From: JBKPNZ01 sp046732895
GTDB taxonomy: Bacteria > Actinomycetota > Thermoleophilia > Solirubrobacterales > 70-9
Reading direction: 5' to 3'
Assembly: GCA_046732895.1 (NCBI GenBank)
Contig: JBKPNZ010000032.1
Coordinates: 1 to 64,000, forward strand
Length of the DNA stretch: 64,000 bases
This document shows, piece after piece, positions 14,808 to 23,667 of this stretch (its first letter is position 1; each line of letters starts with the position of its first letter). The notes under the pieces are model-generated. The model was not told the DNA's origin and did no database searches. It saw nothing but the letters and a program-made list of their open reading frames with translations. Both the position numbers and the translations under genes were made by a program.

Positions 14808-15554
14808 GTGGCGCCCCAGCCCGAGAAGATCGCGGACGGGGTGTGGCGCGTCGCGGGGGACTTCCGGAAGGCGATGAACGTCTTCCTCATTGAGGACGAA
14901 GGCGGCGTGACCCAGTTCGACGCCGGCACGCACGCGATGACCAAGCACGTTCGGCGCATCGCCGATGAGATGGGCGGGCTGCGGCGCATCGTCCTCGGCC
15001 ACGGTCACCCTGACCATCGCGGCACCGCCGCCCACTCGCCAGTGCCCGTCCTGTGCCATCCCGACGAACGTGCAGACGCGGAGGGCGACGGGGGGATGCA
15101 CTACTTCGACTTCAAGGACATACCGTGGTGGTTCTCGCGACTGATCTACCCCACGCTGCTCCGGCGCTGGGATGGCGGCCCGGTGAGGATCGCCGACACC
15201 GTCCAGGAAGGGGACGAGGTCGCAGGTTTCAAGGTCCTGCACTTCCCCGGCCATGCGCCCGGGCTGATCGGCCTGCACCGCGAGTCCGACGGCGTGGCCC
15301 TGGTCAGCGACGTCATCTATCAGGTGAACTCGATCCGGCTCAAGCCCCTGCCGGAGGAGGTCGCCCCGATGGTTCCGCACCCGGTCTGGGCGCACGACTA
15401 CCCGGCGTCGATCGAGAGCGTGCGCAAGCTGGCCGGGCTCGGCGCGACGGCGATCTGGCCGGGCCACGAGGACGCCGTCGCCGGCACCGCCGAGGAGGTC
15501 GCCGCCCGCCTCAACCGCGCCGCCGACCGGGCCGCCACCACCCCGGGCACTTGA
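14808..15554 (+). CDS. Metallo-beta-lactamase fold hydrolase
   Basis: The 248-residue product shows the binuclear metal motif H-x-H-x-D-H as HGHPDHRG (about residues 66-73). The further metal ligands of the fold follow: LHFPGHAPGLIGL (His), LVSDVIY (Asp) and IWPGHEDAV (His). The start KIADGVWRVAG is typical of glyoxalase II-like members. The exact substrate is not predictable. The GTG start at 14808 is the only sensible one. No signal peptide is seen, so it should be cytoplasmic. It is divergent from the small membrane ORF and the DrrAB unit. Confidence 0.85.
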   Translation: MAPQPEKIADGVWRVAGDFRKAMNVFLIEDEGGVTQFDAGTHAMTKHVRRIADEMGGLRRIVLGHGHPDHRGTAAHSPVPVLCHPDERADAEGDGGMHYFDFKDIPWWFSRLIYPTLLRRWDGGPVRIADTVQEGDEVAGFKVLHFPGHAPGLIGLHRESDGVALVSDVIYQVNSIRLKPLPEEVAPMVPHPVWAHDYPASIESVRKLAGLGATAIWPGHEDAVAGTAEEVAARLNRAADRAATTPGT

Positions 15555-15641
15555 CGGGCTCAACAAGCCCTCAATGGCCTCGGCCCGCGCCGTTTCGGCG
15601 AACCGGCGCATCCGGCGTCGCGCGGGCCTAGCCTTGCGCGG

Positions 15642-17432
15642 ATGGAGGCGAAGGCTCGCAGGCGGATCCTGACGGCGTTGCTCGGCTGCGCGGCGGCGGC
15701 CGGCATCATGGCAACGCCCGCATCGGCGGCGCCGTACACCGTTCAGACGCTCCACATCGACACGGTGGTCGGACCCGCGAACGATCATCACTGCGACGTC
15801 GTCGGCGACCTCTACCGGCCCAAGAGCGCAACCCGCAGCCACCCGGCGCCCGCGATCCTCACCACCAACGGCTTCGGGGGCTCGAAAGATGATCAGGCGG
15901 ACGTCGGCCGCTTCGCAGCGAGCCACGGCTACGTCGTCCTCTCCTACTCCGGTCTCGGATTCGGAGGCTCGGGCTGCCCGATCGAGCTGGACGATCCCGA
16001 CTGGGACGGCAAGGCCGGATCGCAGCTGGTCACATTTCTCGGCGGTGGGATGAGTGCTGAAGACGGCACCCGCGTGCACTACGTCCAGCGCGACGAGCTC
16101 GCCCACGACGGCCGCCACCATCGCTTCGACCCACGAGTGGGAATGATCGGAGGCTCATACGGCGGTGAGATTCAGTTCGCGGTGGCCGAGCAGGATCCGC
16201 GCGTCGACACGATCGTTCCCATCATCACCTGGAACGACCTGTCGTACTCCCTGACGCCCAACAACACGGATCTCATCAATGGGGTCACGAGCGCGACACC
16301 GGGCATCCCGAAGTTCGAGTGGGCCGCCCTCTTCTTCGCCGACGGTGCCCTCGTCTCGGGGCTCAGCGGCGCCCAGGCGGATCCCTCCCGACTCACCACA
16401 GGCTGTCCCAACTTCAACCCCAGCGTCTGTCCCGCCTTCGTCAAGGATGGGCTCCTCGACTATCCCGACCAGGAAACGCTCGACTTCCTGCGCCACGCGT
16501 CGGTCGCCAGCTACATGGACCGCATCAACATCCCTGTTCTCCTGGCTCAGGGCGAGGGCGACACGCTCTTCAACCTGAACGAGGCGGCCGCCACCTACAA
16601 GGCCCTGCGCGCGCGAAAAGTGCCGACGTCGATGATCTGGCACTCCTGGGGGCATTCGGACTCGAGCCCCGCTCCGGGCGAGTTCAGCCAGTCGGATCCC
16701 CGCAGCGGCTACGAGAGCCGCCTGATGTTCCGCTGGTTCGCGCACTACCTGAAGGATCGCCCGGTGAGCGTGCCGCGCGGCTTCCGCTACTTCCGTGACT
16801 GGGTCGAGTACGACGGATCCGCCCGACCCGCCTACGCCCATTCCTCGAACTATCCGGTGGGGCGTCCCGACCGCCTGTTCCTCTCCGGCACCGACGCCCT
16901 GGTGCCGGACTCCCACGATGTAGACGCCGGGACCTCGACCTTCGCGGTGACGGCGCTCGGCGCGCCGACGAGCTACAGCGAGACGTCGGGCGTCGACCCC
17001 GGCATCGACCCCAGCGATCTGCCCGGGACCTTCGCGGCGTACAGCTCGGAGCCGCTCGATCATGCCGTCAAGGTGGCGGGCGCGCCGAAAGCGCACCTCC
17101 GAATCTCGGCACCACTCGCGAGCACGACCGGCGCGGCCGGCCCCGCGGGTGAGGTCGCGGTCTTCGTGAAGATCTACGACCTCGCTCCGGACGGAACCAA
17201 GACGCTGCCCGCCAGGCTCGTCGCGCCTGTTCGCGCGGCGAACTTGGACGATCCGGTGTCGGTCAGGCTGCCGGCGTTCGTGCACCGCTTCCCGGAGGGC
17301 GACCGGATCCAACTGGTGGTCGCAGGGGGCGACGCCGCCTACCGCGGCAACGTGGTCGCTCAGCCGGTGAGCATCGACACGGACCAACAGCACCCGGGGA
17401 CCGTGACGCTGCCGGTTGTCGGTGCTCCCTAG
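15642..17432 (+). CDS. Exported CocE/NonD family alpha/beta hydrolase
   Basis: The 596-residue product starts with a signal peptide (LTALLGCAAAAGIMATPASA, cut near residue 29). The catalytic domain resembles X-Pro dipeptidyl-peptidase/cocaine esterase proteins: RPKSATRSHPAPAILTTNGF, nucleophile elbow GGSYGG with Ser172, and candidates for Asp and His in LLAQGEGDTLFN and WHSWGHSDS. The C-terminal part (about 400-596) fits the jelly-roll domain of the family (THLRISAPL-type strands, VFVKIYDLAPDGTK, VAGGDAAYRGN). The natural substrate is unknown; 'peptidase' and 'esterase' are both open. A second member is at 25413-27710. Confidence 0.82.
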   Translation: MEAKARRRILTALLGCAAAAGIMATPASAAPYTVQTLHIDTVVGPANDHHCDVVGDLYRPKSATRSHPAPAILTTNGFGGSKDDQADVGRFAASHGYVVLSYSGLGFGGSGCPIELDDPDWDGKAGSQLVTFLGGGMSAEDGTRVHYVQRDELAHDGRHHRFDPRVGMIGGSYGGEIQFAVAEQDPRVDTIVPIITWNDLSYSLTPNNTDLINGVTSATPGIPKFEWAALFFADGALVSGLSGAQADPSRLTTGCPNFNPSVCPAFVKDGLLDYPDQETLDFLRHASVASYMDRINIPVLLAQGEGDTLFNLNEAAATYKALRARKVPTSMIWHSWGHSDSSPAPGEFSQSDPRSGYESRLMFRWFAHYLKDRPVSVPRGFRYFRDWVEYDGSARPAYAHSSNYPVGRPDRLFLSGTDALVPDSHDVDAGTSTFAVTALGAPTSYSETSGVDPGIDPSDLPGTFAAYSSEPLDHAVKVAGAPKAHLRISAPLASTTGAAGPAGEVAVFVKIYDLAPDGTKTLPARLVAPVRAANLDDPVSVRLPAFVHRFPEGDRIQLVVAGGDAAYRGNVVAQPVSIDTDQQHPGTVTLPVVGAP

Positions 17433-17441
17433 AGTGGGGGC

Positions 17442-17900
17442 ATGTCCGCAGCCACGCTTCACACCAACCGCGGCCCGATCCAGGTCGAGCTCCACGACGA
17501 TGACGCGCCTGAGACGGTTGCCAACTTCCGCAAGCTGGCCGACGACGGCTTCTACGACGGTCTCACGTTCCATCGCGTGATCCCCGAGTTCATGATCCAG
17601 GGCGGCTGCCCGGAGGGGACCGGCACAGGCGGGCCCGGCTACACCTTCAAGGACGAAATCAATCAGCACCGCATCGTGCGTGGCGCGCTGGCGATGGCGA
17701 ACGCGGGCCCGAATACGAACGGCTCGCAGTTCTTCATCGTGACCACCGAAGAGGCCCCTTGGCTCGACGGCAAGCACACGGTTTTCGGCCGAGTGACCGA
17801 GGGTATGGACGCGGTGGACGCGATCGAGGCGACTCCAACCGGTCCCAACGACCGGCCGGAGGAGCCGCAGGTGATCGAGAAGGTCGAGCTCGGCCCCTAG
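17442..17900 (+). CDS. Peptidyl-prolyl cis-trans isomerase, cyclophilin type
   Basis: The 152-residue product is a minimal cyclophilin: TNRGPIQVELHDDDAPETVANF at the start, the active-site FHRVIPEFMIQGG (Arg of the FHR motif), GTGTGGPGYTFKDE, ALAMANAGPNTNGSQFFI and HTVFGRVTEGMD. There is no signal peptide, so it should be cytoplasmic. It starts ten bases after the hydrolase stop, so the two are probably on one transcript, although they are functionally unrelated. Confidence 0.95.
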   Translation: MSAATLHTNRGPIQVELHDDDAPETVANFRKLADDGFYDGLTFHRVIPEFMIQGGCPEGTGTGGPGYTFKDEINQHRIVRGALAMANAGPNTNGSQFFIVTTEEAPWLDGKHTVFGRVTEGMDAVDAIEATPTGPNDRPEEPQVIEKVELGP

Positions 17901-17981
17901 CTGAGACCTCCTGGGGCCAGCCCTCGGGTCCAATCGACGGGTGCGCCTGAAAGATGACTGGTGGATGCATGGAGGTATCCG

Positions 17982-18365
17982 GTGGCCGAGCTGCCTACTG
18001 ACGTGATTGCGGTGGTCGAGGTGACCGGTGAGCTCGACATGGCCTCCGCCGAGGCCCTGCGGACGGCGGTGCGGCGCGAGATCGCGAACGGCGCGGCGGC
18101 GGCGATCGTCGATCTGGGGGGCTGCCCCTTCTTCGACTCGACCGGAATGTCGGTGATGCTGGAGCTGAGCGAGGAGCTCGGCGCGCAGGACGTACCGCTC
18201 ATGCTCGTCATTCCCTCCGAGCCTCCGGCCCGGCGGCGTCTCGTGACCATCACCGGACTCGAGCTTGCGCTCCTCATCTTCGAGAGCGTCGACGAGGCGC
18301 TCGCGGGCCTCACGCTCGAGGACCTCCCCCCGCCTGCCGTTCGGCGGCGCAAGCTCGACCTCTAG
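17982..18365 (+). CDS. STAS-domain anti-anti-sigma factor
   Basis: The 127-residue product has a STAS fold: VIAVVEVTGELDMASAEALR, then AAIVDLGGCPFFDSTGMSVM, where the Ser-Thr after Asp (D-S-T-G-M) is the phosphorylation site region of SpoIIAA-like proteins. It likely binds a kinase/anti-sigma factor in a partner-switching module, but no such kinase is adjacent. I chose the GTG at 17982 because GGAGGT lies five bases upstream; a longer in-frame start at 17961 lacks one. The C-terminal tail (PPAVRRRKLDL) is basic. Confidence 0.82.
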   Translation: MAELPTDVIAVVEVTGELDMASAEALRTAVRREIANGAAAAIVDLGGCPFFDSTGMSVMLELSEELGAQDVPLMLVIPSEPPARRRLVTITGLELALLIFESVDEALAGLTLEDLPPPAVRRRKLDL

Positions 18366-18474
18366 CGCGCGTAGGCGCTTTCTTGCACCGGGCGGCGAGC
18401 AGAGCCCGCCGGTGGCGGATGCGTCGTTACTGTGACCCGGACCGGGGACGCAAGCCCCGATTCATCGCAAACGT

Positions 18475-19557
18475 ATGCCGAGATCCCAACACGTAGCGGT
18501 CGTCGCGCTCGTCGTCTGCCTTACCTCACACACCGCGCTGACGGGAACCGCCGGTGCCAGCCGGGGGAACCTCACGCCGCCCCATCACCGCGTGTGGCAC
18601 GGGGTCTCGGACACCGGCAGGACCGTCGACTTCCGTTCCTTCGCGAGACAGGTGAACGCCCATCCGGCGATCGACGAGGTCTTCTATCACTGGGACGTCT
18701 CGCTCACGGCGAGCGGGGCGCTTCACCGCTGGCACAGGACGCACACCCGTGGCGTCGTGAGCCTCTCCAACGCCCTACCGGCCCATGGCGGCGACCAGAT
18801 CACCCCGCACGACATCGCCCGTGGCCGTGGCGACCACTACATCCTGCGCCTCAACGAGTCGATCGCCCATTCGGGGCAGACCGTCTACATGCGGCCGTTC
18901 GCCGAGATGAACGGGCACTGGAATCCGTATTGCGCCTTCAACGCCAATGGCTCGCGCCGGCACGAGCACTCGACCAAGAACTTCCGCCGCGCCTGGAAGC
19001 GGCTGGTGATCATCGTGCGCGGAGGACCGCGCCAGAAGGTGAACCACCGCCTACGCCATCACGGCATGCCAAGGATCTACCGCGCGCGCTCGAACCACGA
19101 CCGGATCTACCACCGGCGCGATGTGCCGAGCCACCTCCCCCACCCCCGCGTCGCCTTCATCTGGAACCCGCAGACCACGGGCTCGCCGGACGTCCCCGGG
19201 AACGAGCCGCGCGCCTACTGGCCGGGGCGTCAGTTCGTCGACTGGGTGGGCGTCGACATCTACTCGAAGTTCCGCTCGGCCGCCTTTCCGAAGATGCGCA
19301 CCTTCTATCACCGCTGGAACGACTGGCCCTTCGTGATCGGCGAGTACGGGCCGTGGGACGACGACTACAACGGCTCCTTCACGCGGCACCTGCTGCGGTG
19401 GGAGGGTAAGAACCGCCGGGTCAGGATGCTCATCTACTACCGCTCGGTGACGACTCACAACGCCTACTCGATCAACAAGTACAAGGGAGCTAAGCGCGCA
19501 CTGCGCCACGGGCTGAACCACCGGCGCTTCCAGCCCTACGCCCCGGGCACCCGCTGA
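18475..19557 (+). CDS. Exported GH26-like glycoside hydrolase (beta-mannanase type)
   Basis: The 360-residue product has a signal peptide (about residues 1-28, VALVVCLTSHTALTGTAGA). The two catalytic glutamates of clan GH-A are visible: acid/base E144 in RPFAEMNGHWNPYC and nucleophile E290 in VIGEYGPWDDD. Other family traits are VAFIWNPQTTG and FVDWVGVDIYSK. Members of GH26 act on mannans or related beta-glycans; substrate remains open. The N-terminal region has an unusually high His content. A short hairpin lies in the leader (18443-18459). It is not in an obvious operon. Confidence 0.82.
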   Translation: MPRSQHVAVVALVVCLTSHTALTGTAGASRGNLTPPHHRVWHGVSDTGRTVDFRSFARQVNAHPAIDEVFYHWDVSLTASGALHRWHRTHTRGVVSLSNALPAHGGDQITPHDIARGRGDHYILRLNESIAHSGQTVYMRPFAEMNGHWNPYCAFNANGSRRHEHSTKNFRRAWKRLVIIVRGGPRQKVNHRLRHHGMPRIYRARSNHDRIYHRRDVPSHLPHPRVAFIWNPQTTGSPDVPGNEPRAYWPGRQFVDWVGVDIYSKFRSAAFPKMRTFYHRWNDWPFVIGEYGPWDDDYNGSFTRHLLRWEGKNRRVRMLIYYRSVTTHNAYSINKYKGAKRALRHGLNHRRFQPYAPGTR

Positions 19558-19566
19558 TCGCGGCGA

Positions 19567-20346
19567 TCAGTCCTTGGCGCCCGGCAGCGCGTCGATCTCG
19601 GCAGTGTCCAGCGGCAGCACGAGCTTGCAGAAGTCCTCGCCGAACGGCGTCAGGTGGATGCTGCGGCGGACCGTGCTCGTGCGTCCCTCCCGCATCGCCT
19701 CGGTCACGTCCGGCTGCGCCTCGAGCACCTGGTAGCGAAGGGGGTCCGAGACGGGCTCGCGCGAGAACCAGACCAGGCCGAGACGCTCCAGGTTGTTCAG
19801 GTAGGCCGGAACCCGGTCGGGATTGCGGCAGCCGGCCTCGGCGCCGATCATCGTGAGCCCCGGGGCGACCAGCTCGGAGCTCAGGGTGAACGGAAGCCAC
19901 CCCGAGCGCACGTCGACAGATGGCTGTGGTCCCTCGGTGGCGAGCAGGCGCAGGATCCGACCCTCGTCCGGGGCGAGGTCCTCGAGGATCCGCGCGTAGG
20001 CCGGGTGGGTGTCCTCGTGGAAGTCGACGTCGGCCGACTGGCGCAGCAGCTCCGCGCCCCGCCGCCGCAGTGCCTCGCTTGACGCGGCGTCGCGGTCCCC
20101 TTTCCCGCTCGGCCGATCGCCCTCCTCGTCGAGGATCCCCGCCATCTGCAGTGCCCGCGAGCCCGCGCGAACATAGGCGGCAAGCGCCCACTCAGCCGTG
20201 CGCAGCCATGCCGACGCCGCGACGCGCACCAGGCCCGGGGCGGCATCGATCAGGTCGTCAGTGCCGAATTGGCCGCGCGGGCGCTCCTTGTCCGGCGTAG
20301 GCCGCGGCGCCTCATCCCGGGGCTCCTGTGTCTCGGGCTCTCTCAT
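19567..20346 (-). CDS. DUF4393 (Abi-alpha) family protein
   Basis: The 259-residue product starts with a charged, proline-rich stretch (about 1-35). It then shows the DUF4393 pattern: the region around LRRRGAELLRQSADVDFHED, HPAYARILEDLAPDEGRILRLLA, an internal N-x-L-E-R-L-G-L-V segment, and a C-terminal SIHLTPFGEDFCKLVLP. The family was named after an abortive-infection gene, but its function is not established. Its ATG overlaps the stop of the DUF445 gene by four bases, so both are made from one transcript. No catalytic motif is seen. Confidence 0.75.
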   Translation of the reverse strand: MREPETQEPRDEAPRPTPDKERPRGQFGTDDLIDAAPGLVRVAASAWLRTAEWALAAYVRAGSRALQMAGILDEEGDRPSGKGDRDAASSEALRRRGAELLRQSADVDFHEDTHPAYARILEDLAPDEGRILRLLATEGPQPSVDVRSGWLPFTLSSELVAPGLTMIGAEAGCRNPDRVPAYLNNLERLGLVWFSREPVSDPLRYQVLEAQPDVTEAMREGRTSTVRRSIHLTPFGEDFCKLVLPLDTAEIDALPGAKD

Positions 20347-21650
20347 CCCACTCCGAAGATCGCTAGATGGATGAGCCCGGCGCCGAATCCGAGGACCGCA
20401 CCGTGGAGCAGGAGCAGCCACTCGTCCTCCCGCATCGCCGAGCGGAGCATCTCGGCAAAATCGCTCGGCGGCATCTCCCTGATCCGGTCGGCGATCAGCT
20501 TGCGCACCTCGGCGCTCTGGCGCTCGTTGAAGTCGGTGTCGGTCAATGGGGTCATCGTGTACTCAACGGCCTCGCTCGCCAGCGACTCGCGGATTGCCTC
20601 GTACTGGCTCGGCCCCACCGCTACCCGCACCGCCTGCCGCGTGACCGCCGGGCCCGCGGCTCGGTCCACCGCCGGGCGCAGCGCCGTCTCGATCATCTGG
20701 CGGGTCCGATCCGAGCGCCGCCCGTTCAAGAGCTCGTCGCCGATATTCCCGATCGTGACGATGTCGTCGGCGATGATCTTCGAATAGACGCCCGCCACCT
20801 CCGGCTGGCGACGGATGAAGAGACCCTGCATCTTGAGCGGACCGATGTGGCGTGGCTCCGTCGGCTCGAAGATCATCCAGATGCCGAGCCAGTTGGTCAC
20901 CCAGCCGATGACGACCCCGCCGATCGGCAGTACCCACCAGTGCGGGACGGCCTGGGTGATGAAGGCGAGGGGTATGCCCTGGAGGAAGCCGAAGATGAAC
21001 CCGAAGTTCACCATCATCCGAAGCTCCCGGCGGCCCACCTCGAGGAAGATCCGGTTCGCAAGCGCCGGGTTCTCCTCGATCCGGCGGATCACCATCAGCT
21101 TCACGTCGAGCAGCTGATCGATGTTCTCGCCGATCTCGTCGGTCACCGCGCGAACGATGTCCGGCAGCTGCTCCTGGACCCGCTCGTGCACGGCCTCGCG
21201 GATGCGCGGCGAGACGTCGTGCCACAGGCGCGGGTGCTCGCGCTCCATGATCCGATCCACCACGTCGCGGATGTCGTCGCGGGCGGTGGTGAGGATGTGC
21301 TCGGCGATCGTCTCGGGCTCGAGCCGTTGGTAGAACTCGGCCGGGCTCCCGAGCTTGGCGATGCCCTTGTCGACGGCGATCGAGCCCATCTTCGCCGCGC
21401 GTGAGGGAATGATCCCCTGCCATCCGACACCGCTCTGCATCACGCCGGGGATCTGCTGGACCTTGCGCGGAAGCAACTGCGCCAGCGGCGCGAGGCCGGG
21501 CATGCGGAAGCCCTTGAAATGGACGGGGTAGAAGAGCATCAGTACTCCCGTCCAATTCGTCAGATAGCCGATCGCCCCGGTGAAGAGTGGGACGGTGATC
21601 AGGCTGATGGCGTCCGAGTCCACGGCGCGCCCAGTATCCACGCCCTTCAT
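20343..21650 (-). CDS. DUF445 family membrane protein
   Basis: The 435-residue product is a DUF445 protein. It has an N-terminal membrane hairpin with the signature GAIGYLTNWTGVLMLFYPV, the GLAPLAQLLPRKVQQIPG motif, and a long amphipathic helical region (about 95-230). A second membrane segment repeats the signature (GGVVIGWVTNWLGIWMIFEPTEP), and the C-terminus has a last hydrophobic helix. The repeated G-x-x-T-N-W motif suggests internal duplication. The function is unknown. The start at 21650 is tentative, since several ATGs are possible. It is translationally coupled to the DUF4393 gene and divergent from an antiporter. Confidence 0.82.
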   Translation of the reverse strand: MKGVDTGRAVDSDAISLITVPLFTGAIGYLTNWTGVLMLFYPVHFKGFRMPGLAPLAQLLPRKVQQIPGVMQSGVGWQGIIPSRAAKMGSIAVDKGIAKLGSPAEFYQRLEPETIAEHILTTARDDIRDVVDRIMEREHPRLWHDVSPRIREAVHERVQEQLPDIVRAVTDEIGENIDQLLDVKLMVIRRIEENPALANRIFLEVGRRELRMMVNFGFIFGFLQGIPLAFITQAVPHWWVLPIGGVVIGWVTNWLGIWMIFEPTEPRHIGPLKMQGLFIRRQPEVAGVYSKIIADDIVTIGNIGDELLNGRRSDRTRQMIETALRPAVDRAAGPAVTRQAVRVAVGPSQYEAIRESLASEAVEYTMTPLTDTDFNERQSAEVRKLIADRIREMPPSDFAEMLRSAMREDEWLLLLHGAVLGFGAGLIHLAIFGVG

Positions 21651-21724
21651 AGCGAAGGCGCCGCTTGCCCCGCCGCCTGCCCCGCACATAGAGTGGCGGC
21701 CATGGCGCGGCATGGAGAGCGCGC

Positions 21725-22915
21725 GTGAGCGGGATCGACACCTCCTCGTTCCTCGTCATCGTGGCCACGGCCGCTACGGCCAGCCTGATCGCGACGATGA
21801 TCGAGCCGCGCTTCGCGATCCCGGTCGTGGTGCTGGAGCTCGTGCTCGGCATCGTCATCGGGCCTCACGTCGCGGACTTCGCCCAGATCGACCCGTCGAC
21901 CGATTTCTTCGGAAACCTCGGCCTCGGGATGCTCTTCTTCTTCGCCGGTTACGAGATCGACTTCGAGCGCATCAAGGGCGAGCCACTGCGGCTCGCCCTC
22001 CTCGGGTGGGCGATGTCCCTCGCGCTCGCCTACGGCATCGGCGGCCTGCTGGCGGCGGCGGGCGTGGTCCTGTCCCTCCTCTATACGGGGTCGGCGATGG
22101 CAACCACGGCCATCGGGACCCTGATCCCGATCCTCCGTGACGCCGGCGAGATCCAGACGCGATTCGGCAGGTACCTGCTCGCTGCCGGCGCGTCGGGGGA
22201 GTTCGGTCCCATCCTCCTCATCACCCTGATCCTCTCTCGCGGCCATCCGCTCCACGAGGCCGCGCTGCTCCTGTTGTTCGTCGGCCTTGCGGTTGTGACC
22301 GGCATCTTCGCGGTCCGCTCAGCTTGGAAGGGCTGGCCGCTGCTCGAGCGCACCTTCGAGTCGTCGAGCCAGCTTGCCGTCCGGCTGGCGGTGGTCCTCA
22401 TCTTCGGCCTGGTCGCCCTCGCGAGCAGCCTCGGGCTCGACCTGCTGCTGGGCGGCTTCGTCGCCGGCATGATCACCCGCCTCGCGCTGCGCGGCCGCGA
22501 GCTGGAGGTATTCGAGTCGAAGCTCACGGCGGTCGGGTACGGCTTCCTCATCCCGTTCTTCTTCGTCACGAGCGGCATGGCCTTTCACATCAACTCCCTG
22601 TTCACGGCCTCCGCCGCGCTGAAGCTGCCGATGTTCGTGGCCCTCTTCCTCGTCGTCAGGGGGGCCCCAGCCCTCGTGCTCTACCGCGGCGTGCTCGCGT
22701 GGCGCGACCGCCTGGCACTGGCGTCGTTCTGCGCGACCGAGCTTCCGCTCGTCGTGGCGATCACGACGCTGGCCACTCAGAGCAACAACATGCGGGAGTC
22801 GACCGCGGCGGCCCTGGTCGGGGCGGCGATCATCTCGACGCTCATCTATCCGCTCCTGGGCCTGCGGCTGCGCGAGGGCAGGACGGGCGAGGAGCCGGCC
22901 CCGGCGACCGCCTAG
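21725..22915 (+). CDS. Cation:proton antiporter (CPA2 family)
   Basis: The 396-residue product has about 12 membrane helices typical of monovalent cation:proton antiporter-2 proteins: VVVLELVLGIVIGP, LGLGMLFFFAGYEIDFERI, SAMATTAIGTLIPILRDAG and LLLGGFVAGMITRLALRGRE. It lacks the C-terminal RCK/TrkA-N regulatory domain of KefB/KefC, so it is a compact membrane-only form. The start is the GTG at 21725. The ion is not predictable. Its stop overlaps that of the amino acid ABC ATPase by four bases. Confidence 0.88.
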   Translation: MSGIDTSSFLVIVATAATASLIATMIEPRFAIPVVVLELVLGIVIGPHVADFAQIDPSTDFFGNLGLGMLFFFAGYEIDFERIKGEPLRLALLGWAMSLALAYGIGGLLAAAGVVLSLLYTGSAMATTAIGTLIPILRDAGEIQTRFGRYLLAAGASGEFGPILLITLILSRGHPLHEAALLLLFVGLAVVTGIFAVRSAWKGWPLLERTFESSSQLAVRLAVVLIFGLVALASSLGLDLLLGGFVAGMITRLALRGRELEVFESKLTAVGYGFLIPFFFVTSGMAFHINSLFTASAALKLPMFVALFLVVRGAPALVLYRGVLAWRDRLALASFCATELPLVVAITTLATQSNNMRESTAAALVGAAIISTLIYPLLGLRLREGRTGEEPAPATA

Positions 22916-23667
22916 ATCCGGCCCGCCTCGAGCAGGCGCCGGAGGAACCGCTTCGTCTCCGGCTGCTCGGGCTCGGACAGGACCTTCTCGGGCGGACCTG
23001 ACTCCAGGATGCGCCCGTCGTGGAGGAAGACCACGACATCGGCCACCTCGCGGGCGAAGTTCATCTCATGCGTCGCCAGGAGCATGGTCACGCCCTCGGC
23101 CTTCAGCTCACGCACGGCCTCCAGCACGTCGCCTACGAGCTCCGGGTCGAGTGCGCTGGTGACCTCGTCGAGGAGCATGGCCCGCGGCCGCGCGGCGAAG
23201 GCCCGCGCGATCGCCACGCGCTGCTGCTGGCCGCCGGATAGCCGGTCGGGAGAGTCGTGCTCGCGGCCGCCGAGGCCGAAGCGCTCCAGCAGCTTTCGCG
23301 CCACCTGGTCCGCCTCCTCGCGCGGCATGCCATGCCCGCGAACGATGCCCAGAAGGACGTTGTCGAGTACCGACAGGTGCGGGAAGAGGTTGTAGGCCTG
23401 GAAGACGAGAGCCAGGCGACGGCGGACGGCGACCGGATCGACGGATGGGTCGGTGATGACCTCGCCGTCCAGAAAGATGTCGCCGTCGTCGATGTCGTCG
23501 AGCAGATCGACGCAGCGCAGGAGCGTCGACTTGCCCGAACCCGAGGCGCCGATGACCGCGACGGCCTGGTGCTCGTGCACGGTGAGATCGATGCCGTGGA
23601 GGACCTCCCGCTCGCCGAACGCCTTGGTGACGCCCGTGAACTCGAGCACTGGGGTTGCGGGACTCAA
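22912..23667 (-). CDS. Polar amino acid ABC transporter, ATP-binding protein
   Basis: The 251-residue product is a GlnQ/HisP-type ATPase: Walker A GASGSGKSTLLRC, Q-loop VFQAYNLFPHLSVLDNV, signature LSGGQQQRVAIARA, Walker B MLLDEVTSALDPELV and H-loop LATHEMNFAREVAD. The start appears to be a TTG at 23667 that overlaps the permease stop by four bases (TTGA), which would couple translation. It forms a three-gene importer with the permease and the lipoprotein upstream. Confidence 0.93.
   Translation of the reverse strand: MSPATPVLEFTGVTKAFGEREVLHGIDLTVHEHQAVAVIGASGSGKSTLLRCVDLLDDIDDGDIFLDGEVITDPSVDPVAVRRRLALVFQAYNLFPHLSVLDNVLLGIVRGHGMPREEADQVARKLLERFGLGGREHDSPDRLSGGQQQRVAIARAFAARPRAMLLDEVTSALDPELVGDVLEAVRELKAEGVTMLLATHEMNFAREVADVVVFLHDGRILESGPPEKVLSEPEQPETKRFLRRLLEAGRI

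Noticed and set aside
18443..18459. Hairpin CGGGGACGCAAGCCCCG in the leader of the GH26 gene, resembling part of a c-di-GMP-I (GEMM) riboswitch.
   Set aside because: Only the GGGACGCAA-like part is present. The preceding GGCAAACC element and the second helix with its receptor are missing, and the start codon follows too soon.
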